Shown piece by piece: positions 8,562 to 15,663 of a DNA stretch of 64,000 nucleotides. The notes below the pieces were generated by a model. That model saw nothing but the letters and a program-made list of their open reading frames with translations, searched no databases and was not told the DNA's origin. How positions within the stretch are numbered: the first letter of the stretch is position 1; every line of letters begins with the position of its first letter. Location: assembly GCA_017522225.1 (NCBI GenBank), contig JAFWZR010000031.1:102400-166399 (forward strand), read 5' to 3'. The position numbers and the translations under genes were made by a program. The stretch is from Clostridia bacterium. Lineage in GTDB: Bacteria > Bacillota > Clostridia > Oscillospirales > Acutalibacteraceae.

Positions 8562-9112
8562 CCTTGCGTATTCTGAAATTAAAGCTGAGCGTTGACTTCT
8601 GGTTTGTGGCAGTCATCACGCTTATGCTTGTCCTCTTCCCCGAAAGCAAGGCGGTTTTCTGCTTTATAATGTGCGTATTGCACGAGGCGGGGCATCTTCT
8701 GGCAATGCTCATCTGCGGTAAAAGGGCAGATGAAATACAGCTCGGATATTTCGGGATGAAAATAGTGGCGGATAAGAGATTTCTGCCGCCGATAAAAGAA
8801 TCAATCATCGCATTCAGCGGTCCGTTGGTTAATCTGATATTGTTCCCTTTGTTTTATACTTCGGGTAAGGCCGACTATGCCGTTATCAACCTCGGACTTG
8901 CTTTTTTCAATCTTCTGCCCGTCACAATGCTTGACGGCGGACATATAATATCAGCCTTTTTCCCCGACAGTAAGCTTCACCGTAAGCTGAGCATCGTGTG
9001 TGCATTGGCGTTACTTGTTATCGGAGCTTTTATCGGAATATACACCAAAGAAAATTTTACAATTATGATAGTTGCCCTTTATCTGTTGACAGGTATTGTG
9101 TGCGAAAAATAA
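8558..9112 (+). CDS. spoIVFB: M50 intramembrane metalloprotease, SpoIVFB-like
   Basis: A 184-residue polytopic membrane protein. It has the zinc motif HEAGH at 42-46 within a hydrophobic helix and the third-ligand motif LDGGH with D126. This arrangement is typical of short M50B site-2 proteases such as SpoIVFB, which cleaves pro-sigma-K in the mother cell. The length is shorter than Bacillus SpoIVFB because no C-terminal CBS domain is present. The start codon overlaps the upstream SpoIVFA-like stop (ATGA at 8558-8561). Its stop codon is immediately followed by a hairpin shared with the convergent gene. Confidence 0.85.
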   Translation: MTLRILKLKLSVDFWFVAVITLMLVLFPESKAVFCFIMCVLHEAGHLLAMLICGKRADEIQLGYFGMKIVADKRFLPPIKESIIAFSGPLVNLILFPLFYTSGKADYAVINLGLAFFNLLPVTMLDGGHIISAFFPDSKLHRKLSIVCALALLVIGAFIGIYTKENFTIMIVALYLLTGIVCEK

Positions 9113-9136
9113 GCGGAAGGCACTCACCTTCCGCTT
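9111..9136. terminator. compact bidirectional terminator overlapping both stop codons
   Basis: AAGCGGAAGG (9111-9120) pairs with CCTTCCGCTT (9127-9136). The left arm contains the end of the spoIVFB stop and the right arm reaches into the stop codon of the opposite gene at 9135-9137. Confidence 0.8.
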
Positions 9137-9896
9137 AAATTATTTTGAATATTATAAACAAAATGCCGTAAATTATCGGCTGATGCGCCATATAGATTTC
9201 AAGCGAATGTCTGCCGATAAATTCAAGCGGTCTGCAAGAAACCACACTTAAGTATCCGAGACAGCCTGTTTTTTCAAAAAGCCTGTACAGGAACAATCCT
9301 GTCCAGAAAAGAAATAACCAGGGCATAATCGGAAAAAAATCTGACGAAAAAAAGTCATTGTGAGGAAAACCGAAAAATGCAGTCATATGGTTTGCGTACA
9401 GAAAATCGGGAAGACAGAAAAGCACCGTATCACCGAAGCCGACCGTTCCGTTACACACGTTATAGGTAAGTGCAAACAGCACTGCATTGACTGCCAGACC
9501 GACAACGGGCGGAATCCTTGCAAAAAGCTTTTCGAGCGGTATTGTCACAAGCATTGCCGTGCCAAGCAGAGAGAGTACACCGTGAATAATTATGCTGTCG
9601 GGCATAGCAATCGCCGTCACAACGGTTATCACAAGTGCACAGACAAGCACCGTTATCGAGCGTCTGAGCTTTCGTCTGCCGAGAAAAAAGCAAAAGCCTG
9701 AAAGCAGAATGAACGACCAGCATATACTCTGCTGAAAAACAAAGCCTGCCTCACCCTTGAACCACGGGATATTTACACCGAACATATAGATAACATCCCA
9801 CAGCGTGTGGTAAATCACCATTGCAATTATCGCAACCGCACGCAGAATATCCGGCACGGTATATCTTTTTTTCGGCTTATCAATCCTTTGCATCAT
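9135..9896 (-). CDS. DUF1624-type membrane acyltransferase-like protein
   Basis: A 253-residue polytopic membrane protein with about seven hydrophobic segments. The N-terminal part ILRAVAIIAMVIYHTLWD and the C-terminal GRHSLEIYMAHQPI are typical of the heparan-alpha-glucosaminide N-acetyltransferase-like (DUF1624) family, related to other membrane acyltransferases that use a conserved His in the first helix. The acceptor in bacteria is not established. The start lies 17 bases inside the end of polA, so the gene is probably co-transcribed with polA. The first ATG (9896) and the next (9893) cannot be told apart. Confidence 0.8.
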   Translation of the reverse strand: MMQRIDKPKKRYTVPDILRAVAIIAMVIYHTLWDVIYMFGVNIPWFKGEAGFVFQQSICWSFILLSGFCFFLGRRKLRRSITVLVCALVITVVTAIAMPDSIIIHGVLSLLGTAMLVTIPLEKLFARIPPVVGLAVNAVLFALTYNVCNGTVGFGDTVLFCLPDFLYANHMTAFFGFPHNDFFSSDFFPIMPWLFLFWTGLFLYRLFEKTGCLGYLSVVSCRPLEFIGRHSLEIYMAHQPIIYGILFIIFKII

Positions 9897-12450
9897 ACCA
9901 GCTCTTACCCAAGCTCACATCTGCAGTGAGTCTTACGTTCATATCGGTTGCGTTTTCCATTTCTTCCTTAACGATACGGCAAACCACTTCAGCCTCTGAT
10001 TCGGGAGCCTCAACAATCAGTTCATCGTGCACCTGCATAATGAGCTGTGCCATGAGGTTTTCCTTCTTCATACGCTCGTAAACCTTAATCATCGCAATTT
10101 TGATGATATCCGCCGCAGTACCCTGAATGGGCATATTTCTGGCAACACGCTCGCCGAAGTTGCGAAGCATTGCATTGGATGCGGTAAGCTCAGGCAGATA
10201 ACGTCTTCTGCCGAAGAGAGTGCTTACATAACCATTTTCCTTTGCATCGGCTATAACCTTCTGCATATAGCTGTCAACACCTGCAAACTTGTGGAGATAA
10301 CCCTTGATATATCTGTCTGCCTCAGCACGGGTTACGCCGATATCCTTTGCAAGAGAAAATGCACCTATGCCGTAAACAATACCGAAGTTAACAGCTTTTG
10401 CCCTTGTTCGCATAAGTGGTGTGACGGCTTCAATCGGCATATTGAAAACCTGTGAGGCGGTGATTGTATGAATGTCGTCACCCTCATTAAAGGCAGAAAT
10501 CATACGCTCATCGTCCGCAATGTGTGCAAGCACACGCAGCTCAATCTGTGAATAGTCAGCATCAATAAGCACACAGCCGTCCTTCGCAACAAAGAACTTA
10601 CGCAATTCTCTGCCGACCTCACTTCTTACAGGAATATTCTGAAGATTCGGCTCGGTGGAGGAAATTCTGCCTGTACGGGTTTCCGTCTGATTGAGTGTGG
10701 AATGGATTCTTCCGTCAGGTGCAACACATTTTTTAAGTCCGTCGCAATAGGTTGACTTGAGCTTTGCCAAAGTTCTGTATTCAAGCACAAGTGCAACAAT
10801 CGGATAATCCGCCGCAAGGTCTTCGAGTACATCTGCATTTGTGGAATAGCCTGATTTTGTCTTTTTCTTTGCAGGCAATCCGAGTTTTTCAAACAGTACC
10901 GTACCGAGCTGCTTCGGAGAGTTGATATTGAACTGCTCACCTGCGAGGTCATAGATTTTTTCAACCAGTCCGTTTATCTGTGTTTCAAGCACGGCACCGT
11001 ATTCCTCTATGCTTTGTGAATCAACAAGGAAGCCTGTAACCTCCATCGAGGACAGCACCTTCGCAAGAGGCATTTCTATATTGTACATAAGGTCAAGCTG
11101 ACCGTTCTTTTCAAGCTCGGCATATGCCTTTTCCCATGCCCCCGACAGACAGGCGCACTCAAGTGCAACCGCATCCTCCGTATCCGTTTCGGGCAGAGTA
11201 CCGCCGTATTCCTGTACCATCCGTGACGGGTGGTAATCACTCGCAGACGGGTTGAGAATGTAGCCGGCAATCATAATATCGCTTACCTTGCCTCTGATTT
11301 CAGTTCCGCGTGCAAATGCCCAAGAATAAAGCGGCTTTATATCATATGTGATTTTGTGAGTATTCTCGTCAGCAAGGATTTCTGCAAGCTGAGAAGCAAA
11401 AACAAAGCTGTTGTTTTCAGCAACAAGCACTCCCTCGGGGGTAGCAAAAGCAATTTTCACTACCTCACCGTCATCATAAACAGGGACAAAGTATACCGAG
11501 TCGCCCGGTTTTATCTCGGACAGCTCGTCAACATATTTCACAGCGGTTTTGACTGTTTCTTTTTCTTCATTCACCGTCGGTACCGCACCGAGGTTGAATG
11601 TCTCTATCATCTTGAACATTTCGAGCGATGCAAGAAGCCTTGTAGCAGCACCGGCGTCCCCTGCCGTCGGTTTGTAGACATCCATATCAGTATCAATCGG
11701 AGCATCAAGCGCAATTGTGCCGAGCTTATGACTGAGAAATGCATTATCCTTATCGGCCCCGAGTTTTTCACGCAGCTTCGGCTTGATGTCGAGCGTGTCA
11801 AGGTTTTCGTAAATATACTCAATACTGCCGTATTTCTGAATAAGCTCGCCTGCAGTTTTCGGGCCCACTCCCGCAACACCAGGAATGTTATCGGAGCTGT
11901 CACCCTGCAGAGCCTTGATTTCAATCATCTGTTTCGGAGTTACACCGTATTCCTCACGGATTTTGTCGGTGTCATAAGCAACAGTCTGCGTTCTGCCCAT
12001 TTTGGTTGAAGCTAACAGAACAGTTGTATTATCACTTACAAGCTGAAGGCTGTCACGGTCTCCCGTTGCGATGAAGCACTTGTCACCCTCGCCTGTCTGA
12101 ACACTCAGAGTGCCGAGGATATCATCCGCTTCCCATCCCTCCTGCTCAACCACCTTGTATCCCATTAGTGTGAGTAATTCCTTGAGCACGGGCAGCTGTT
12201 CACGAAGCTCGTCGGGCATACCCTTTCTGCCCGCCTTATACTCCGTGTACATCTTGTGTCTGAAGGTCGGTGCTTTAAGGTCAAAAGCAACCGCTACCCT
12301 GTCGGGATTGCATTCTTCAAGCAAACGGTGAAAAATATTCATAAAACCGTAAATACCGTTTGTGAATCTTCCGTCCTTGGTGGTAAGGAGCTTGATTCCG
12401 TAAAAGGCACGGTTGATGATGCTGTTGCCGTCAATAACAAGAAGTCTCAT
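9880..12450 (-). CDS. polA: DNA polymerase I
   Basis: An 856-residue family A polymerase. The 5'-3' nuclease domain is at about 1-290 (VIDGNSIINRAFYG, YKAGRKGMPDELR, GWEADDILGTL, GDSSDNIPGV). A central exonuclease-like domain follows, then the polymerase domain with motif A (DADYSQIELRVLAHI), motif B (RAKAVNFGIVYGIG) and motif C (QVHDELIVE). The acidic DxE residues expected for 3'-5' proofreading are not apparent in the middle region (GDSVYFVPVYDD), so proofreading is probably lost, as in Bacillus and Thermus enzymes. A strong GGAGG site precedes the ATG. It is divergent from dus. Confidence 0.97.
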   Translation of the reverse strand: MRLLVIDGNSIINRAFYGIKLLTTKDGRFTNGIYGFMNIFHRLLEECNPDRVAVAFDLKAPTFRHKMYTEYKAGRKGMPDELREQLPVLKELLTLMGYKVVEQEGWEADDILGTLSVQTGEGDKCFIATGDRDSLQLVSDNTTVLLASTKMGRTQTVAYDTDKIREEYGVTPKQMIEIKALQGDSSDNIPGVAGVGPKTAGELIQKYGSIEYIYENLDTLDIKPKLREKLGADKDNAFLSHKLGTIALDAPIDTDMDVYKPTAGDAGAATRLLASLEMFKMIETFNLGAVPTVNEEKETVKTAVKYVDELSEIKPGDSVYFVPVYDDGEVVKIAFATPEGVLVAENNSFVFASQLAEILADENTHKITYDIKPLYSWAFARGTEIRGKVSDIMIAGYILNPSASDYHPSRMVQEYGGTLPETDTEDAVALECACLSGAWEKAYAELEKNGQLDLMYNIEMPLAKVLSSMEVTGFLVDSQSIEEYGAVLETQINGLVEKIYDLAGEQFNINSPKQLGTVLFEKLGLPAKKKTKSGYSTNADVLEDLAADYPIVALVLEYRTLAKLKSTYCDGLKKCVAPDGRIHSTLNQTETRTGRISSTEPNLQNIPVRSEVGRELRKFFVAKDGCVLIDADYSQIELRVLAHIADDERMISAFNEGDDIHTITASQVFNMPIEAVTPLMRTRAKAVNFGIVYGIGAFSLAKDIGVTRAEADRYIKGYLHKFAGVDSYMQKVIADAKENGYVSTLFGRRRYLPELTASNAMLRNFGERVARNMPIQGTAADIIKIAMIKVYERMKKENLMAQLIMQVHDELIVEAPESEAEVVCRIVKEEMENATDMNVRLTADVSLGKSWYDAKD

Positions 12451-12480
12451 AAAAAAGCCTCCAAAATCATATATGAAATT

Positions 12481-12489
12481 ATTTTATCA
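12481..12489 (-). promoter_or_regulatory. extended -10 promoter of polA
   Basis: On the minus strand TGA-TAAAAT (complement of 12481-12489) stands about 35 bases before the polA ATG. It lies just beside the -35 of the divergent dus promoter. Confidence 0.45.
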
Positions 12490-12494
12490 CACTT

Positions 12495-12524
12495 TTGACA
12501 ATTATGGTAGATTCGTGGTAAAAT
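12495..12524 (+). promoter_or_regulatory. sigma-A-type promoter of dus
   Basis: A perfect TTGACA (12495-12500), 18-base spacer and TAAAAT (12519-12524) preceded by TGG. The start codon is at 12541. Confidence 0.72.
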
Positions 12525-12540
12525 ATTTTTCGGTGATTTT

Positions 12541-13506
12541 GTGAAGATAGGAAATTTAGAAATTAAAGGACACGCGGCACTCGCTCCGATGGCAGGCGTT
12601 GCGGACAGAGCATTCCGTGAGCTATGCACATCGTACGGCGCAGCTTATGTCATAAGTGAAATGGTAAGCTCAAAGGGTCTGACCATGCAGGACAAAAAAT
12701 CAAAGGAGCTTCTCTTCCTCTCGGAAAAGGAACGTCCTGCCGGTGCACAGATTTTCGGTGACAACCCTGCTATTATGGCAGAGGCGGCACTCAAGACACT
12801 GAGCTTCAATCCCGAATTTATAGATATAAATATGGGTTGTCCCGCGCCGAAAATTGCAGGCAACGGCGGTGGTTCCGCTCTTCTTAAGAACCCTCCGCTG
12901 ATAAGTGAAATTGTCGAAAGCGTTGTCAAGGCTTCGCCCATACCCGTTACGGTAAAAATCCGTATCGGCTGGGACCTTGATACAGTCAATGCAGTTGAGG
13001 TAGCGAAAAGAATTGAGGCAGCAGGTGCATCGGCACTTACCGTGCACGGCAGAACGAGGACGCAGATGTATGCCCCTCCCGTTTACCTTGATGAAATTGC
13101 AAAAGTAAAAAATGCCGTAAGCATTCCCGTTATCGGCAACGGTGATATCATTGACGGTCAGAGTGCAAAAAGGATGCTCGACGAGACAGGCTGCGACTTT
13201 CTTATGATTGGCCGAGGTGCGCTCGGCAGACCGTGGGTTTTTGAAAGTGTTAATGCATATCTTGAAAACGGCACCGAAATTCCCGAACCGCCCATAGAAG
13301 AGCGTATGAGAGTAATGACTGAGCACATAAAACTCATCTGCGAATACAAGGGTGAGCGTGTCGGAATGAGGGAAGCGCGCAAGCACGCAGCGTGGTACAT
13401 CAAGGGCATCAGGGGTGCTGCCGCATTCCGTCAGGAGGTCGGCACACTTTCGGACATGAAGCAGCTTGAAGAGCTTGCCGTGCGTGTTATTGAGTGCAGT
13501 GAATAA
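12541..13506 (+). CDS. dusB: tRNA-dihydrouridine synthase (DusB-like)
   Basis: A 321-residue flavoprotein of the Dus family, which reduces uridines in the tRNA D-loop using FMN and NADPH. The FMN-binding opening APMAGVADRAFREL is present, as is the active-site segment NMGCPAPKIAGNGGGSALL with the catalytic Cys. GNGDI and IGRGALGRPWVF follow as expected. The start is a GTG at 12541 with a weak GGTGA upstream; no better ATG is available. A short leader of about 10 nt follows its own promoter. The exact Dus subclass (target uridine) is inferred. Confidence 0.94.
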   Translation: MKIGNLEIKGHAALAPMAGVADRAFRELCTSYGAAYVISEMVSSKGLTMQDKKSKELLFLSEKERPAGAQIFGDNPAIMAEAALKTLSFNPEFIDINMGCPAPKIAGNGGGSALLKNPPLISEIVESVVKASPIPVTVKIRIGWDLDTVNAVEVAKRIEAAGASALTVHGRTRTQMYAPPVYLDEIAKVKNAVSIPVIGNGDIIDGQSAKRMLDETGCDFLMIGRGALGRPWVFESVNAYLENGTEIPEPPIEERMRVMTEHIKLICEYKGERVGMREARKHAAWYIKGIRGAAAFRQEVGTLSDMKQLEELAVRVIECSE

Positions 13507-13571
13507 ATTATGCGCTTTTTCGTGAATAATTCAGCCGTGAAACATTGTTAAAAATTGGATAAAAACGCGCT

Positions 13572-13590
13572 GTAAAGGTTTTTACTTTAC
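13572..13590. repeat. inverted repeat GTAAAG-N7-CTTTAC, candidate operator copy 1
   Basis: The arms at 13572-13577 and 13585-13590 surround a T-rich spacer. The same arms with an 8-base A-rich spacer recur at 13688-13707. Confidence 0.6.
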
Positions 13591-13635
13591 AAAAAATACG
13601 TATTTTCCAATAAAAAAGTACGAAGCTGCGTGAAG

Positions 13636-13665
13636 TTTTCCACATTTTCAACCGAGTTTTCCACA
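13636..13665 (+). repeat. pair of TTTTCCACA boxes in helical phase
   Basis: Identical nonamers at 13636-13644 and 13657-13665 start 21 bp apart, i.e. two helical turns. They differ by one base from the DnaA box TTATCCACA. Function is unproven. Confidence 0.5.
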
Positions 13666-13681
13666 CTGTCAAGTGTGAAAC

Positions 13682-13707
13682 CTTTACGTAAAGCAAAAAT
13701 ACTTTAC
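13682..13707. repeat. overlapping palindromes CTTTACGTAAAG and GTAAAG-N8-CTTTAC, candidate operator copy 2
   Basis: A perfect 12-bp palindrome at 13682-13693 shares its right half with a second inverted repeat ending at 13707. The hexamer occurs five times in 136 bp. Confidence 0.6.
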
Positions 13708-13806
13708 ACACCCTTTTTATTCAAAAACCGCCTGAATATATGCAATTTGTTAAGAACATACACAATAAATTCATTTCGGATATCAGATAAAAAACATCCA
13801 AAACTA

Positions 13807-13835
13807 TTGACAAAAGTTCAATTTATTACTAATAT
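13807..13835 (+). promoter_or_regulatory. strong sigma-A-type promoter of acpP-proS
   Basis: TTGACA (13807-13812), exact 17-base spacer, TAATAT (13830-13835). It lies about 55 bases upstream of the acpP start. Confidence 0.8.
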
Positions 13836-13890
13836 TTTGTATTGAGCAGATATATGTATTATAAATACTGAAACATAAAGGAGAAAACTT

Positions 13891-14121
13891 ATGAACATTT
13901 TTGAAAAACTGAAGGAAATTCTTGCTGAGCAGCTTGAGATTGACGAGGACAAAATCACTTATGAAAGCCATATTCTTGATGATCTCGGCGCTGACAGCCT
14001 TGATGTTGTTGACCTTATTATGAGCATCGAAGACGAGTTCGGTATGGAAGTACCCGACGAAGCAGTTGATTCTATCCGTACTGTTGAAGACATGGTTAAA
14101 TATATCGAGGATCACGAATAA
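13891..14121 (+). CDS. acpP: acyl carrier protein
   Basis: A 76-residue acidic protein with the phosphopantetheine attachment motif DDLGADSLDVVDL, Ser36. It carries growing acyl chains as thioesters in fatty-acid synthesis. The length and helical pattern are those of AcpP. An AAAGGAG site precedes the ATG, and the gene has a near-consensus promoter. It stands away from other fatty-acid genes, next to proS, with which it is probably co-transcribed; the 51-base gap holds only a weak 5-bp hairpin. The palindromes upstream may be its control region. Confidence 0.95.
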   Translation: MNIFEKLKEILAEQLEIDEDKITYESHILDDLGADSLDVVDLIMSIEDEFGMEVPDEAVDSIRTVEDMVKYIEDHE

Positions 14122-14172
14122 TCCCCTCTTTACGGCATAGCCGTCAGAATTGAAAGGCAGGAAAAACACAAA

Positions 14173-15609
14173 ATGGCACAGCAGAAAAAAATGGTTGAAG
14201 AAATCACTTCCATGGAAGAGGATTTCGCAAAATGGTATACAGACGTCGTTAAGAAAGCAGAGCTTATCGAGTACACAAGTGTAAAGGGTTGTATGGTTAT
14301 CAGACCTTACGGCTACGCTATCTGGGAAAACATTCAGCATACCCTTGACACAATGTTCAAGAAGACAGGTCACGAGAATGTTTGCATGCCGATGTTCATC
14401 CCCGAAAGCCTTCTTAATAAAGAGAAGGATCACGTTGAAGGCTTCGCACCCGAGGTTGCCTGGGTTACTTACGGCGGTAATGAAAAGCTTGAAGAGCGTC
14501 TTTGCGTCCGTCCGACATCAGAGACTCTTTTCTGTGAGCACTACGCTAACATCATCCACTCCTACCGCGACCTTCCCAAGCTTTACAATCAATGGGTAAG
14601 CGTTGTTCGTTGGGAGAAGACAACACGTCCCTTCCTTCGTTCCAGAGAGTTCCTCTGGCAGGAAGGTCATACAATCCACGCTACAAGCGAAGAGGCACAG
14701 GAAGAAACAATCCGTATGCTCAACGTTTACGCTGAGTTCTGCGAGAAGTATCTTGCTATGCCCGTAGTCAAGGGTGTAAAGACAGAGAAAGAGCGTTTTG
14801 CTGGTGCTGAAGACACATATACAATCGAGGCACTTATGCACGACGGTAAGGCTCTTCAGAGTGCAACATCTCACTTCTTCGGCGACGGCTTTGCAAAGGC
14901 ATTCAACATCCTTTACAGTGGCAAGGATAACAAACAGCATCATCCGTTCCAGACATCGTGGGGCTGCACAACACGTCTTATCGGTGCAATCATTATGACT
15001 CACGGTGACGATAACGGTCTTGTTCTTCCTCCGCACGTTGCTCCCGTGCAGATGGTTATCATCCCCATCGCTGCACATAAGGAAGGCGTTCTTGACAAGG
15101 CTAACGAGCTTTACAACAAGCTTTCCGACGTATGCCGTGTTAAGCTTGATGACAGCGACAACAGCCCCGGCTGGAAGTTTGCTGAATATGAAATGAAGGG
15201 TGTGCCCCTTCGTCTTGAAATCGGTCCGAAGGATATCGAAAACAACCAGTGCGTTATCGTAAGACGCGACAGCGGTGAAAAGATTTTCGTATCTCTTGAC
15301 GAGCTTGAAGCAAAAATCCCTGAGCTTCTTCAGTCCGTGCATGACGGTCTTTATCAGAAGGCTTATGACCGCCGTGCAAGTATGACATTTACCGCAAAAG
15401 ACTTTGCAGAGCTTAAGGACATCGCAGACAATAAGCCCGGCTTTATTAAGGCTATGTGGTGCGGCGACCGTGCTTGCGAGGATAAGCTTAAGGAAGAAGC
15501 AGGCGTTACATCACGCTGTATCCCCTTCGAGCAGGAAACACTTTCCGACACTTGCGTTTGCTGCGGCAAGCCGGCTACAAAAATGCTTTATTGGGGCAAG
15601 GCATATTAA
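14173..15609 (+). CDS. proS: prolyl-tRNA synthetase, short (archaeal/eukaryotic-type) form
   Basis: A 478-residue class II aminoacyl-tRNA synthetase that charges tRNA-Pro. The class II motifs are visible: motif 2 in [20 protein letters not shown] and motif 3 in [12 protein letters not shown]-terminal anticodon-binding domain is followed by a small zinc-type domain with paired cysteines (CGDRACE, CVCCGKP). The lack of the INS editing insertion and the length place it in the short ProS type 3 group, found in many Clostridia, rather than the E. coli type. GGCAGGA precedes the ATG. A hairpin terminator follows. Confidence 0.96.
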   Translation: MAQQKKMVEEITSMEEDFAKWYTDVVKKAELIEYTSVKGCMVIRPYGYAIWENIQHTLDTMFKKTGHENVCMPMFIPESLLNKEKDHVEGFAPEVAWVTYGGNEKLEERLCVRPTSETLFCEHYANIIHSYRDLPKLYNQWVSVVRWEKTTRPFLRSREFLWQEGHTIHATSEEAQEETIRMLNVYAEFCEKYLAMPVVKGVKTEKERFAGAEDTYTIEALMHDGKALQSATSHFFGDGFAKAFNILYSGKDNKQHHPFQTSWGCTTRLIGAIIMTHGDDNGLVLPPHVAPVQMVIIPIAAHKEGVLDKANELYNKLSDVCRVKLDDSDNSPGWKFAEYEMKGVPLRLEIGPKDIENNQCVIVRRDSGEKIFVSLDELEAKIPELLQSVHDGLYQKAYDRRASMTFTAKDFAELKDIADNKPGFIKAMWCGDRACEDKLKEEAGVTSRCIPFEQETLSDTCVCCGKPATKMLYWGKAY

Positions 15610-15618
15610 AATAAGATT

Positions 15619-15648
15619 AAAGCTGTGTCGGTCGGACACAGCTTTTTT
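15619..15648 (+). terminator. terminator after proS
   Basis: AAAGCTGTGTC (15619-15629) pairs perfectly with GACACAGCTTT (15635-15645), followed by six T's. Confidence 0.88.
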
Positions 15649-15663
15649 ATTACGGAGGACACT

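Larger units (their letters stand above)
13507..13890. other. 384-bp palindrome-rich intergenic region upstream of acpP
   Basis: No credible gene was found here. The region holds two GTAAAG-N7/8-CTTTAC palindromes (13572-13590, 13688-13707), a 12-bp palindrome CTTTACGTAAAG (13682-13693), a CACACT/AGTGTG hairpin (13662-13677), two TTTTCCACA boxes 21 bases apart (13636, 13657), and the acpP promoter at 13807. Base composition is distinctly AT-rich. Confidence 0.75.

Noticed and set aside
11230-12009. Long open frame on the plus strand inside polA
   Set aside because: It is antisense to the conserved nuclease and middle domains of polA, has no ribosome-binding site and no recognisable domain.
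12700-13386. Open frame of 228 codons opposite dus
   Set aside because: Antisense to the FMN-binding and active-site regions of dus; no domain or ribosome-binding site.
13507-13890. Possible replication origin because of DnaA-like boxes
   Set aside because: Only two one-mismatch boxes, no dnaA/dnaN genes nearby and no box cluster; regulation is a simpler reading.
13804-14433. Open frame of 209 codons opposite acpP and the proS start
   Set aside because: It covers two conserved genes and their promoter on the other strand and shows no family resemblance.
14518-15342. Open frame of 274 codons opposite proS
   Set aside because: It mirrors the codon pattern of proS, is Cys-rich without known motifs and lacks a start signal.
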